DNA of 48,545 bases from Methanoculleus sp. UBA303 (GTDB taxonomy: Archaea; Halobacteriota; Methanomicrobia; Methanomicrobiales; Methanoculleaceae), in assembly GCA_002501655.1 (NCBI GenBank), contig DANY01000038.1:1-48545 (forward strand). Reading direction: 5' to 3'. Positions within the stretch are counted from its first letter, which is position 1, and every line of letters begins with the position of its first letter. The notes under the pieces were generated by a model. That model was not told the DNA's origin, made no database searches, and saw only the letters and a list, made by a program, of their open reading frames with translations. The position numbers and the translations under genes were made by a program. Below are positions 1 through 8,280 of the stretch, in pieces.

Positions 1-185
1 GGGTGGGCTTTACCAGAGCCCGATAACGGAAATTTTCGGTCGGATCCACCGAGATCGATTATCAGTTCTATGCTGGAGCACTACCGAATCCCCGTGGCCG
101 GCGGCCGGCAATTTGGCTTGAACCTGATTGGCTGTAACCCGACGGTTCCTACACATTCATATGCCGCTACGGGGTAACGCTCATT

Positions 186-527
186 ATGAGCAAGCAAATC
201 CTTATTCTCGGTCTGGCTGCGGTTCTCGTTCTGTCAGCCGGTTGTACGGGGCTTGTCGGCCCCAACCCCAGGGTTGTAGAGGACTCTGCAACCAAAGATA
301 TCAGCCTCTCCAAAGGGCTCGTGTACAACGTGAACGCGGAGATACAGAACGACGGGCGTGACGGTGACGTCACCGTGACGGCGAAACTGATCGATGAGGA
401 GAAGGGGTTTGTCCGGGACCAGATCTCGACAGCGGTCTTCATTCCTTCAGGAGAGACGAAGAAGGTCGGCCTCACGCTGGACGGGGATGTCGGCAGGGCA
501 TATAGGTACAGTGTCGAGGTGAGGTAA
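186..527 (+). CDS. small secreted lipoprotein, unknown function
   Basis: 113-residue protein. The N-terminus has a short basic start, a hydrophobic stretch and a lipobox (LSAGC, Cys at about residue 20), so it should be exported and lipid-anchored on the outer face of the membrane. The mature part of about 90 residues is polar and rich in beta-forming residues. It contains the stretch NAEIQNDGRDGDVTVTAKL, which resembles the short beta-sandwich domains of archaeal surface proteins that bind or space extracellular structures. It stands alone, with a spacer of about 120 bp before the next gene, and the preceding 185 bp show no gene. The function is not recognised; the lipoprotein call is firm and anything beyond it is a guess. 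Confidence 0.75.
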   Translation: MSKQILILGLAAVLVLSAGCTGLVGPNPRVVEDSATKDISLSKGLVYNVNAEIQNDGRDGDVTVTAKLIDEEKGFVRDQISTAVFIPSGETKKVGLTLDGDVGRAYRYSVEVR

Positions 528-647
528 CGGGAGGCGCTGGTGGGATGGGCTTCTTCCTGAAGGCACACAAGATGGTGGTAGGATAGCCTCTCCATCGAAA
601 TATACTTCGTGGAGAACCGTCAGATCATGAAGGAATGAACTGCTGCC

Positions 648-1487
648 GTGGGGAGGCGTGATACCATTCTGACGAACTCAAAGAGATGCCCGGCCGTCCT
701 GGTCCACGGGTGGCGGAGCCACCCCGGCATCTGGAACCGCCTCACCCCGGGGCTCTCGGAGGCTGCGGTACCCTTCTGGAGTTTCGACCACGCGGGGATG
801 CAGGGTGCCGGGACGGAGACGATCGCCCTCGCTCTTCAGGACTACATCCACGCGAAGCGGGAGGAGGCCGGGTACGGCGGCCCGGTCGACATCGTCTGTC
901 ACTCGATGGGGACGTGCATCGCCCGGTACCTCCTCGAAGTCCTCGACGGCGACGCACGGGAGGAGCAGGTCCGGCTCCTGGTCGGGATCGGCCCACCGAA
1001 CAACGGCTCGGCCATGGCCGAACTCTTCAACGACCCCGAGCGGGGCCCGGAGGTGATCCGGAGCCTTGCAGGGGTCTTCGTGCCGCAGGACTACGACCCC
1101 GGCGACGATACCATCGTCCAGGAGTTCCGCCCGGGGAGCAGGACCGTTGCGGCGCTCCGGGACGCCGGGACTCGCGACGATATCGCCTACCGGATCGTTC
1201 TGGCCGCGAACCTCACCGCGACGCCGGCGTTCTTCCCGGTCTTCGGCGGCAGGACCTGGGAACTCGCCCCGGGCGGAGAGTGGCGGACGACATACGCCGG
1301 CGACGGCATCGTCCCCCACACCGACTCATACCTCCCGGGAGCGGGCCTGGATATCCTCCCGGCGGACCCCGGGAACCTGGCCCGGCACCCGGAGCACTAC
1401 TGCCACACCATGCTGCCGAGAAACCCCGAGGTCGTCGCCCGCGTCATGGAGTACCTCTCGGCCCGGCCCTCCTCACCGTCTCCGTAA
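648..1487 (+). CDS. alpha/beta-hydrolase (lipase/esterase-like)
   Basis: 279-residue cytoplasmic protein of the alpha/beta-hydrolase fold. The oxyanion-hole region VLVHGW lies at residues 17-22, and the nucleophile elbow CHSMG puts the catalytic serine at residue 86. The segment AGDGIVPHTDS near residue 220 probably carries the acid, and the catalytic histidine is probably in the HPEHYCH segment near 258-264. The layout resembles the triacylglycerol lipase / PGAP1-like esterases, with VCHSMG followed by ARYLLEVL. The start taken is GTG because no in-frame ATG lies upstream. Its 3' end overlaps the convergent small gene by 15 bp. Substrate unknown. Confidence 0.75.
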   Translation: MGRRDTILTNSKRCPAVLVHGWRSHPGIWNRLTPGLSEAAVPFWSFDHAGMQGAGTETIALALQDYIHAKREEAGYGGPVDIVCHSMGTCIARYLLEVLDGDAREEQVRLLVGIGPPNNGSAMAELFNDPERGPEVIRSLAGVFVPQDYDPGDDTIVQEFRPGSRTVAALRDAGTRDDIAYRIVLAANLTATPAFFPVFGGRTWELAPGGEWRTTYAGDGIVPHTDSYLPGAGLDILPADPGNLARHPEHYCHTMLPRNPEVVARVMEYLSARPSSPSP

Positions 1488-1763
1488 GGCCTGCCGTGCG
1501 GACGCCGCCCAGGCGTTGATCGCCTGCTCAAGATCCTCCCCGGCCTTCCGTGCCGCCTGCTCGATGCGCTCGTGCCCTTCGGGCGTCCCGAGGAGGTGAT
1601 GGCCTGCGTTCACCACATCGTTGACCGCCTTCCGGACCGATTGGGATGCCTCGTGCATATGTTCATCAACGGTAGGGGCGGCCGGTGCCGGTTCCTCCTC
1701 CGGTGCGGGGGCAGGATCACGGACCCACCGCCCCTGCTCAAAGCGACCTTCAGTCTCGCTCAT
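1473..1763 (-). CDS. conserved small acidic helical protein, unknown function
   Basis: 96 residues. The first third is proline- and glutamate-rich and probably disordered (PAPAPEEEPAPAAP). The rest is an amphipathic helical region with many Ala, Glu and His residues, ending in a basic tail (ARQALRRR). There are no membrane segments and no recognised catalytic motif. The composition looks like small stress-associated helical proteins of the phasin or CsbD kind, but this is only an impression. It is convergent with and slightly overlaps the hydrolase gene. On the upstream side its start lies close to the frameshifted zinc-ribbon gene. Confidence 0.55.
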   Translation of the reverse strand: MSETEGRFEQGRWVRDPAPAPEEEPAPAAPTVDEHMHEASQSVRKAVNDVVNAGHHLLGTPEGHERIEQAARKAGEDLEQAINAWAASARQALRRR

Positions 1764-1883
1764 AAGCGTGGGTGTAGGTCTGCCCGGGATAAAAACCTGG
1801 CTTTTTTACACCACACTTTCCGGTACCCAGCCGGCAGAGTGGAATGCGTGCGGTTGAGGGGGTCGGAAGCCCCGGATCGATGG

Positions 1884-2046
1884 TTAACCCCGGATGGTAT
1901 CGGTATACCCGGACCCGCCACATGCCGGGCAGGGGTCGAGGTAAAGCCCGGGTTCCCCCCGCTCCCGGGGCGACCTGGTTCCCGCACCTGCAACAGTATA
2001 CGTAGTGCATACCGACCCTCGACCCACACTTTGAGCAGAACGGCAT
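1884..2046 (-). pseudogene. double zinc-ribbon small protein, frameshifted
   Basis: The first frame begins MPFCSKCGSRVG and continues YCCRCGNQV, a classic N-terminal zinc ribbon with two CxxC knuckles. After NQV this frame runs into unrelated sequence. In another frame, starting at about the same place, the peptide GLYLDPCPACGGSGY appears and ends a few residues later at a TAA (1884). Joining the two frames near 1965-1980 gives a roughly 54-residue protein with two zinc-binding modules. A run of C/G homopolymers (CCCCCC, GGGG) sits at the junction, so either a real indel or a sequencing error is possible. The intact form would be a small zinc-ribbon protein of unknown role. Confidence 0.5.
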
Positions 2047-2163
2047 ACCTCTTCAACCCGCGGTATGAGTAAATTATTTGTATACAACTGCCGGGAATCC
2101 CCGGTCGCAGAGAACTGTCCCGATGCGCAGGTTCATCTGCATCCCGCATACAGGAGTAGAACG

Positions 2164-2733
2164 ATGACCAGGGTTACTGCCATCGAGGAATGCGAGCGGG
2201 AGCTCTCCCCGGAAGCCTGCCGGCTACGGATCGCACGATCCATCGCGCTCGTCTTCCTCTTTCTCCTGGTGATCCCTCACCTCCTCGGCCTTGCTTTCGG
2301 TGTGCCCCCGCCGGCGGTCTTCACCCTTATTGCATCGACCCTCATCCTCCAGGCGGCCGCAGCCGTCGTCGGCCTGGGGCTCGGCCTCAACCCGGCGGTC
2401 GCCCTCGCCTTCCTGACATCGGTTGGGGTCGCCGTCATGCTCGGCATCCTTGAGATCTGCGACCTCTTTGCCGGGCGTTCCCGGGTGATCCAGGGGCTTC
2501 TCCGTAAAATCGATGCAAAGACTGGTCGGATTGAGTACCTGAAACGTTACGGGGCTCTGATGCTCATCCCGATCATATGGATCCCCGGGATCGCCCTCTA
2601 CGGGGCCCCCGTCGTCGCGTGGCTCTTCCAGTATCCGAGGAGCACCTCACTCCTCTGCATGATTGCCGGGTGGGTGATTGCGGTCATTGTGGTCACGGCG
2701 GCGGCGGTGGGGCTCGTCAGCCTGGCCTTCTGA
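2164..2733 (+). CDS. small multidrug export-type membrane protein
   Basis: 189-residue integral membrane protein with about five hydrophobic segments. The conserved-looking cytoplasmic loop LLRKIDAKTGRIEYLKRYG followed by ALMLIPIIWIPGIALYGAPVVAW is the signature region of the putative small multidrug export family (PF06695). I chose the ATG at 2164 because an AGGAG motif lies about 10 bases upstream; an in-frame start 33 codons earlier would add a Cys/His-rich tail with no family support. The family's true substrate is not established, so 'multidrug export' is a family name and not a demonstrated role. Confidence 0.7.
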   Translation: MTRVTAIEECERELSPEACRLRIARSIALVFLFLLVIPHLLGLAFGVPPPAVFTLIASTLILQAAAAVVGLGLGLNPAVALAFLTSVGVAVMLGILEICDLFAGRSRVIQGLLRKIDAKTGRIEYLKRYGALMLIPIIWIPGIALYGAPVVAWLFQYPRSTSLLCMIAGWVIAVIVVTAAAVGLVSLAF

Positions 2734-2828
2734 ACGGCGATGGGATACTCCTGATCCCGGATCACCTCCGTCTGACGGTCTGCCCTGCCGTCATCTGCCG
2801 GTGGTGACACGATCCGAAGAATAAGTTT

Positions 2829-2867
2829 GACAATTGTTATTTGTTACGGGTGCGATTAACAATTGTT
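2829..2867. promoter_or_regulatory. pair of AACAATTGTT-type palindromes
   Basis: GACAATTGTT (2829-2838) and AACAATTGTT (2858-2867) are 29 bases apart centre to centre, close to three helical turns. The second is a perfect 10-bp palindrome and the first differs by one base. They lie about 150 bp upstream of the IscU-type scaffold operon in the only AT-rich patch of that spacer. They are candidate operator half-sites for a dimeric regulator; no regulator is identified. Confidence 0.4.
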
Positions 2868-3013
2868 CATTTTGGTTTCGGGAACAAATACATTTGCGCA
2901 GAGCCTGCGAACGGCTGAGACGCTCAAGGGGTTCTGCCCGGTGATACGGTGACTGAGACCGTTACGGAGTAGGGAAGGCGATCGGTCTCTATGGGCCGCA
3001 CGGCGTGATTGTT

Positions 3014-3418
3014 ATGTACAGCGAACGAGTCATGGACCATTTCATGAACCCCCGGAATATGGGGGAGATCCCGGATGCAGACGGCGCCGGTGAGGTCGGA
3101 AATGCGACCTGCGGCGATATCATGCGGATAACCCTCCGGGTCGAAGAGAACAGGATTGTGGATGCGAAATTCAAGACCTTCGGATGCGCCGCCGCTATTG
3201 CGTCAAGTTCTATGGCCACCGAGTTGATCAAGGGAAAGACCCTTGACGAAGCCTGTGCGGTCACCAACCGGGCGGTTGTCGAAGCACTGGGAGGACTGCC
3301 TCCCCAGAAGGTCCACTGTTCGGTCCTCGCCAAAGAGGGTATCCACCAGGCGATCGATGATTACCGGGTGCGGCACGGTATGCAGCCGGGCGGAGATGAG
3401 GAGAAGCATGCTCCTTGA
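3014..3418 (+). CDS. IscU/NifU-type Fe-S cluster scaffold protein
   Basis: About 134 residues. The protein opens MYSERVMDHFMNPRNMG, the family N-terminus. The three cluster-ligand cysteines of IscU/NifU are present in NATCGD, FGCAAA and VHCSVLA (residues 33, 58 and 102 from this start), and Asp follows the first Cys as usual. Its role is to assemble a transient 2Fe-2S cluster for transfer to apo-proteins. A GTG three codons upstream is also possible; neither start has a clear ribosome-binding site. No cysteine desulfurase lies beside it, which fits methanogens that may use other sulfur donors. It overlaps the downstream E1-like gene, so the two are probably co-translated. Confidence 0.88.
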   Translation: MYSERVMDHFMNPRNMGEIPDADGAGEVGNATCGDIMRITLRVEENRIVDAKFKTFGCAAAIASSSMATELIKGKTLDEACAVTNRAVVEALGGLPPQKVHCSVLAKEGIHQAIDDYRVRHGMQPGGDEEKHAP

Positions 3419-4142
3419 ACGGGAACGGGAGCGCTACGCCCGGCAGATGCTCCTCTTCGGTGAGGAGGGGCAGGAACGGCTGAAGAAAGCGAAGGTCTTC
3501 ATCGCCGGGGCCGGGGGTCTCGGCTGCCCGATCGCTCTCTACCTTGCCGTCGCCGGTATCGGGGAGATCCTTCTTGCGGACCGGGATACCGTGGACCGGA
3601 CCAACCTGAACCGGCAGGTCCTCCACTGGGAGCGGGACATCGGCGAACTGAAGGCCCGATCTGCGGAAGCGAAACTCCGGGAAGTAAATCCGGATATCCG
3701 GGTCAATGCATTCGCGACGACCATCAATGAAGCGAACGTCCGGGACCTGGTGGGCGACGCCGACCTGATCGTGGATGCTCTGGACAATTTCCCGACCCGT
3801 TACCTCCTGAACCGGGAAGCGCTCCGGTCCGGCATTCCCCTGCTGCACGGGGGCATCCGCGGGTTCGACGGTCAGGTGACGACCATCATCCCCGGTCGGA
3901 CGGCCTGCCTCGAGTGCATCTTCCCGGAGGCTCCGCCGGCTGAGGTCTTCCCGGTCATCGGGACGACCGCGGGGATCATCGGTGTGATCCAGGCGAACGA
4001 AGCGGTCAAGTATCTCCTCGGCAGGAAGGACCTTCTCTCCAACCGGCTCCTCCTCTGGGACGGGCTTACGACGACGCTTGAGACGTATGCCGTAGAACGG
4101 CGGCCCGAATGCCCTGCCTGCGGCGAGGGAGTGAGATCGTGA
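3408..4142 (+). CDS. ThiF/MoeB/HesA-family E1-like adenylyltransferase
   Basis: 244 residues. The nucleotide-binding loop is GAGGLG (34-39), followed by the DRTNLNRQ stretch (63-70) typical of E1-like enzymes that adenylate the C-terminal glycine of a ubiquitin-like sulfur carrier. A structural zinc site is formed by CLEC (C167, C170) and CPAC (C235, C238). The start at 3408 overlaps the end of the scaffold gene by 11 bases and has GAGGAGAA just upstream; earlier in-frame starts would lie inside the scaffold gene in another frame. The downstream GTG of the MoaD-like gene overlaps its stop. It is expected to activate a MoaD/ThiS-type partner for molybdopterin, thiamine or related sulfur transfer. 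Confidence 0.88.
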   Translation: MLLERERERYARQMLLFGEEGQERLKKAKVFIAGAGGLGCPIALYLAVAGIGEILLADRDTVDRTNLNRQVLHWERDIGELKARSAEAKLREVNPDIRVNAFATTINEANVRDLVGDADLIVDALDNFPTRYLLNREALRSGIPLLHGGIRGFDGQVTTIIPGRTACLECIFPEAPPAEVFPVIGTTAGIIGVIQANEAVKYLLGRKDLLSNRLLLWDGLTTTLETYAVERRPECPACGEGVRS

Positions 4143-4327
4143 AGATCCGGGTGCGGGCATTCGCCCGGTTCCGGGAAATCCCCTGTGGTGATCTGGCGCT
4201 CGAAGTTCCCGGCGGAGCGGTGACGGCCACTCTCCTCGCCGATCTCCGGGACCGTGCCGGGGGATTCCATGGAGGTCGGGTAGGCATGCTGCCCGTTCGC
4301 CGCTTCACCCCACATGATAGAGGATAA
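4139..4327 (+). pseudogene. truncated MoaD/ThiS-like sulfur carrier
   Basis: 62 residues beginning at a GTG that overlaps the stop of the E1-like gene. The first 40 residues (VKIRVRAFARFREI, then LEVPGGAVTATLLADLRDR) match the beta-grasp start of MoaD-type carriers. The remainder is out of character. The family normally runs to about 80-90 residues and must end in Gly-Gly, which the E1 adenylates; here the protein stops after TPHDRG. I infer that a deletion removed the C-terminal half. If translated, it could not accept sulfur in the normal way. The E1 may therefore use another carrier encoded elsewhere. Confidence 0.6.
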
Positions 4328-4392
4328 TCGCATCCGGTCTGTACCCGGGATGTGAATGTTTTTCCCCGCCCCGGCGCAAGGTATCCATAGTC

Positions 4393-5175
4393 ATGAACGA
4401 CGACCTGAAGACAGCCGTCCTTCGACGGTGCCGGAGGATGGAGATCCCGCTCGTCGGGGTCGCGGGCACCGACCGGTGGGAGAATCCGCCGTTCTATCCC
4501 TGGATGCCGGAGGAGTTCTATCCGCAGTCGATCTTTCCCGAAGCACGGTCGGTGATCGTCATCGGCCTCCCGGTCCACCTCCCGGTGCTCGAGACCTCCC
4601 CCTCGATCTACTACCACGAGTTGTATAAGACCGTCAATACCCTGCTCGACCAGTACACCTACCGGCTCGCCTCCTTCCTCAACGACCGCGGCTACCCCTC
4701 GGTCTTCGTCCCCCGTGACGGCTACGGGAGCATCGAAGTGCTCCTGAAGAATCCGGTCGCCTTCTTCTCGCACCGCCACGCTGCCCTCCTTGCGGGACTC
4801 GGGACCTTCGGCGTGAACAACGCCCTCCTCACGCCCGAATACGGTCCCCGGGTTCGGTTCGGCTCGGTCCTCACCGCCGCGGACCTCCCGCCCGACCCCC
4901 TGCGGGATGAGGACCTCTGCACCCGGTGCATGCTGTGTGTCCGCGCCTGCCCCGCGGGTGCGCTCGATGGGCGGGACTACCCCGTGGGTCTCACCGATAA
5001 GGCGGCTTGCGCCAAAAACAGCGCCGACCTCGCCCGGCGCCACATCTCTCCCTGCGGCATATGCATAAGGGTCTGCCCGGTAGGGGAGGACCGGCGGCAC
5101 TACGGCGCTGCCGGTGGGGAGGATCCACGCTACCGGCGGGCCCAAAAACACGTACAGGAGTATGGCGGGCTGTAA
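4393..5175 (+). CDS. epoxyqueuosine reductase (QueG)-like Fe-S protein
   Basis: 260 residues. The C-terminal part has two ferredoxin-like clusters: C176, C179, C182, C186 (CTRCMLCVRACP) and C221, C224, C228 (CGICIRVCP), plus C206. The N-terminal 160 residues follow the QueG-type fold that cradles a corrinoid, with GLGTFGVNNALLTPEYG at about 135-151 matching the GWxGKN/LLTPxxGP region. Queuosine is a bacterial tRNA base, so the archaeal member probably does another corrinoid- or Fe-S-based reduction. It is shorter than bacterial QueG (about 350-380). Single gene with its own start at ATG 4393; convergent with the next gene. Confidence 0.75.
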   Translation: MNDDLKTAVLRRCRRMEIPLVGVAGTDRWENPPFYPWMPEEFYPQSIFPEARSVIVIGLPVHLPVLETSPSIYYHELYKTVNTLLDQYTYRLASFLNDRGYPSVFVPRDGYGSIEVLLKNPVAFFSHRHAALLAGLGTFGVNNALLTPEYGPRVRFGSVLTAADLPPDPLRDEDLCTRCMLCVRACPAGALDGRDYPVGLTDKAACAKNSADLARRHISPCGICIRVCPVGEDRRHYGAAGGEDPRYRRAQKHVQEYGGL

Positions 5176-5184
5176 GCCCGTCCA

Positions 5185-5196
5185 CAGAAAAAAGGG
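5185..5196 (-). terminator. T-rich terminator of the MscS-like gene
   Basis: On the minus strand a run of six T follows directly after the stop codon of the MscS-like gene. Such U-tracts end transcription in archaea without needing a hairpin. Confidence 0.45.
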
Positions 5197-5895
5197 TTAT
5201 TCTCGTTTCACTTTGCCCATCAACTGGTCCATCATCTCCGGAGCCCGGTCCCGGAGACCGAACCCGACGATGATGGCGATCGCCGCACCGATGCCGAGCG
5301 CAACCCCCCAGGCGAGCGGGACGACGAAGACATAGATGATCGAGAGATCAAGCAGGAGCTGCTGGAGCGCGAGGATGACAACGACGAAGTAGAGGAATGC
5401 CCGCAGGAGGGCAGTGATCACCCCGAAGCCCTGGATCCTCTGCGTCTCTCCCATGCCCTGGAGGGCATCCATGAGCCAGTCGATCAGGATGATCCCGACG
5501 ACGAGGATCAGGATGAATGCAACAATGTTCGGGATATAGGCCACGATGACAGCGACAGCCTTCGTCAGGGACGGGATCTGGAGGACACTGACGGCTGCGA
5601 GGATCGCAAGGAGGTAGATGATCCAGCGGACGATGAGTTCGAATAACCGGACGATACTCATCCTCGACTGCTCGATATAGGCTCCGGCCGAAGTCTTCCT
5701 GAGGGCGTCGTCAATGCCGATCCGGTCGATAATCTCTGCAACGACCCTCCCGAGAATCCGCCCCAGAATCCAGCCGATGATGAGAATGATGATTGCTGCA
5801 ATGATGTTTGGCAGAAACAGAATGATGTTGCGGGTCAACTCCTCAAGAGGTGCAAATGGCGCAAATACCTGCGCCGTGAGGTCTCCATTTGCCAC
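5197..5895 (-). CDS. small-conductance mechanosensitive-channel-like TM-repeat protein
   Basis: 232 residues with four hydrophobic helices arranged as two repeats. Each repeat has an amphipathic lead-in and a glycine-rich helix, e.g. LPNIIAAIIILIIGWILGR and YIPNIVAFILILVVGIILI. This repeat is the conserved TM-helix unit of PF05552, found in MscS-related proteins. The pore-and-beta-domain part of a true MscS is missing, so it may form or assist a channel but is not a standard MscS. The start ATG is followed by a hydrophilic stretch of about 20 residues. It lies downstream of the RND exporter on the same strand with a gap of about 130 bp. Confidence 0.7.
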   Translation of the reverse strand: MANGDLTAQVFAPFAPLEELTRNIILFLPNIIAAIIILIIGWILGRILGRVVAEIIDRIGIDDALRKTSAGAYIEQSRMSIVRLFELIVRWIIYLLAILAAVSVLQIPSLTKAVAVIVAYIPNIVAFILILVVGIILIDWLMDALQGMGETQRIQGFGVITALLRAFLYFVVVILALQQLLLDLSIIYVFVVPLAWGVALGIGAAIAIIVGFGLRDRAPEMMDQLMGKVKRE

Positions 5896-6027
5896 GGTAT
5901 ACCACCGGGGAAAGGATATGATAGGTACTATATAAGCCTGATGTACCTCCGGCCAGCCGTGGTGCTGGTGGAGGCAACAGGCGGAGAGCGTTCGCGAGGT
6001 CGCCCCCGGATCCCGATCGGAGGCCGG

Positions 6028-8280
6028 TCACGTGCGAGCCCCGGCCGGGACCCGGGCGCTCCCTGCGTAGCGGTACATGAGCGCGAGGATCGCCGGCATG
6101 ACGACGATCGCGCCCACGAGCGAGAACCCGACCGATATGACCGTCACGATCCCGAAGTTGCTGATGATATTGAACGTCGAGAGGGTGAGCGCCGCGAACC
6201 CGAAGACCGTCGTCAGCCCCGAGACCGTCACCGCGGTTCCGATCTTCTGCACGGCGGTCTGGATGGCCTCGAGGAACTCTGTGCCCCGGGCGAGTTCCTC
6301 CTCGCACCGCTCCATGATCAGAATGGTGTACTCGGATGCGACACCGATCGTCATAGACCCGAGGACGGCGGTCAGCGGCGTGTAGTCGAGGCCGAGCAGG
6401 TACATGATTGCCCCGTTCCAGCCCACGATAAAGACGATCGGGATCACCGGCGAGACGGCCCCGAATTTCCGATAGACCAGGATCAGGAACCCGAGGATGA
6501 AGGCGAACCCGAGTATGGTCATAAATGTCCTCGACTCGCTGATGTCATCCATAACAGCGGCAAACATCTCCATGCTGCCGGTGATCTTCACCGTCACGCC
6601 GGCCGGAGGCTCGTTCCACACCGCATCGCTCTGCATCCTTCCCACGAGGTCGCGGGCGATGTCCATCTCCATAGAGACCGTCGAGAACTCAAGCACTGCC
6701 TCCATGTTCCCGTTGAGGTGCCGTTTCAGGATCGGCTCCGGTATCCGGGCGATGACCTCGCCGATCTCCCTCCGGGTCGAGGGCATCACCCCGCCGTTAT
6801 ACTCCCGGATCAGGGTTGCGATGCTCGTCACCCCGGTTATCTTATCGTTGTGCTCCAGTTCATACGTCCCGAACTGCTCGATCCAGGCGAGTGTCTCCAG
6901 ACTCCTGACGTCGTCTGCGATCACGACGACCGGAATGGTGCTTGTTGCCCCCATCGTCCGGGTGATCTTCCCTAGAGCCTGGAGGGCGGGCATATCATCG
7001 GGGACAAAGGTCTTCTCGTCCGCGCTGATGGGGACACTCTGGTCGAGATGGTAGCCCCCTGCCGCGACCACTGCAAAGAGGAGGATGACGGGGAGCGGGT
7101 GTTTTGCGACTGTGTAGGCCAGCCGCCCGAGGAGGCGGTCATACCGATCGAGGACGGAGTCCCCGGGCTCCGGGGCGGGACCGGAGGCTCGCGTCTCCTT
7201 CTTCGGCCGGTAGCGGGTGACGATCGCAAAGATCGGGACGATGATGAGCGCCGCGATGTAGCAGGAGATGACCCCGATGGTGCAGACGCTTCCGAAGTCG
7301 GCCACCATCGGCACCGGCGCAAAGAACATCGCTATAAACCCGAGCGCCGTCGCTGCCATCGCGATCAGGACCGAGGGGCCAAGGTTCGTGACCGTGGTCC
7401 GTACGGCCTCCGTGATGGTGCTGTGCTGGATCTCCTCGTCGAACCGGGCATGGAGCTGGATGGCGTAGTCGATCCCGATCCCGATGAGCACCGGGAACGC
7501 TCCGACCACCGTCATGCTGACCGGGATCCCGAAGAGGCCCATGAACCCGAAGGTCATGATGAGCCCGACGGCCACGACCCCAACGGGGAGGAGACGGTAG
7601 CGGACGTGAGAGAAGAGGAGCGTCACCGCAAGGACCATCAGAAGCATGGCCGCAAGGATCAGCACGCCCATCTGCGTCCCCATCGCCTCCCCCATCTCCT
7701 TCGAGAACGCTGGGTTTCCGGAGACCGTGACCGTGAGGCCCGGCGGGGGTTCCGATATGCCGATGGCGGACTCGATGTTCCCGAGAACCTGCTGCTGGGC
7801 ATCCGTGGAGACGCCCGCGTCAAGGGTGATGACGCTGATGGTCATGAGGTCCGAGGGTAACATCCTCTCGACGAGCTCTGGCGGAGCCTGCCCGATGATC
7901 CCGTTGATCTCCGCCGTGGACGAGGGCAGAGTGCCGCCGTTGGCCTGCTTGAGGAGATCGACGACCCCGGATACCCCGGCGACGTAGCGTTCGTTTCTGA
8001 GGTCTTCCTGGAGATTGTCGATGTACCTGAGGGCATCGGGGTTCCGGACGCTATCCGCCTCATAGATGAGCATGATGGCGTCGGAGCCGTAGGTGTCTTT
8101 GTAGTGGGCAAGGAGCGCACCCCGGGGAGTGGTCTTGTCGAGATACGTATCGTCGCCGGTCTGCATCGTCACCATCGAGAGCCCGAAGAACGCGAGGATG
8201 AAGACGGCTGCGGCAACCCCGGCGACGGCCCAGGTGTGATTGTTGATGGCGTCGGCGAGCCACTCGTAGGGGTTCCTCAT
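6028..8280 (-). CDS. RND-superfamily exporter (MMPL/HAE3 type)
   Basis: 750 residues with the duplicated RND layout: one N-terminal TM helix, a large extracytoplasmic loop (about 40-210), a block of TM helices, then a second copy of the same plan (second loop about 400-560). The segment GIGIDYAIQLHARFDEE in the first half and the equivalent GVASEYTILIMERCEEE in the second are the typical TM4 regions after which a basic or acidic patch follows. Such proteins export lipids, hopanoids or hydrophobic compounds using the proton gradient; the substrate here is unknown. Its ATG overlaps the stop of the small Cys-rich gene upstream, indicating translational coupling. Confidence 0.88.
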   Translation of the reverse strand: MRNPYEWLADAINNHTWAVAGVAAAVFILAFFGLSMVTMQTGDDTYLDKTTPRGALLAHYKDTYGSDAIMLIYEADSVRNPDALRYIDNLQEDLRNERYVAGVSGVVDLLKQANGGTLPSSTAEINGIIGQAPPELVERMLPSDLMTISVITLDAGVSTDAQQQVLGNIESAIGISEPPPGLTVTVSGNPAFSKEMGEAMGTQMGVLILAAMLLMVLAVTLLFSHVRYRLLPVGVVAVGLIMTFGFMGLFGIPVSMTVVGAFPVLIGIGIDYAIQLHARFDEEIQHSTITEAVRTTVTNLGPSVLIAMAATALGFIAMFFAPVPMVADFGSVCTIGVISCYIAALIIVPIFAIVTRYRPKKETRASGPAPEPGDSVLDRYDRLLGRLAYTVAKHPLPVILLFAVVAAGGYHLDQSVPISADEKTFVPDDMPALQALGKITRTMGATSTIPVVVIADDVRSLETLAWIEQFGTYELEHNDKITGVTSIATLIREYNGGVMPSTRREIGEVIARIPEPILKRHLNGNMEAVLEFSTVSMEMDIARDLVGRMQSDAVWNEPPAGVTVKITGSMEMFAAVMDDISESRTFMTILGFAFILGFLILVYRKFGAVSPVIPIVFIVGWNGAIMYLLGLDYTPLTAVLGSMTIGVASEYTILIMERCEEELARGTEFLEAIQTAVQKIGTAVTVSGLTTVFGFAALTLSTFNIISNFGIVTVISVGFSLVGAIVVMPAILALMYRYAGSARVPAGART

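Noticed and set aside
1..185. tRNA or other stable RNA at the left edge
   Set aside because: No T-loop, anticodon arm or acceptor pairing could be found.
5197..5895. Canonical MscS channel
   Set aside because: Only the TM-helix repeat is present; the conserved pore helix and beta domain of MscS are not.
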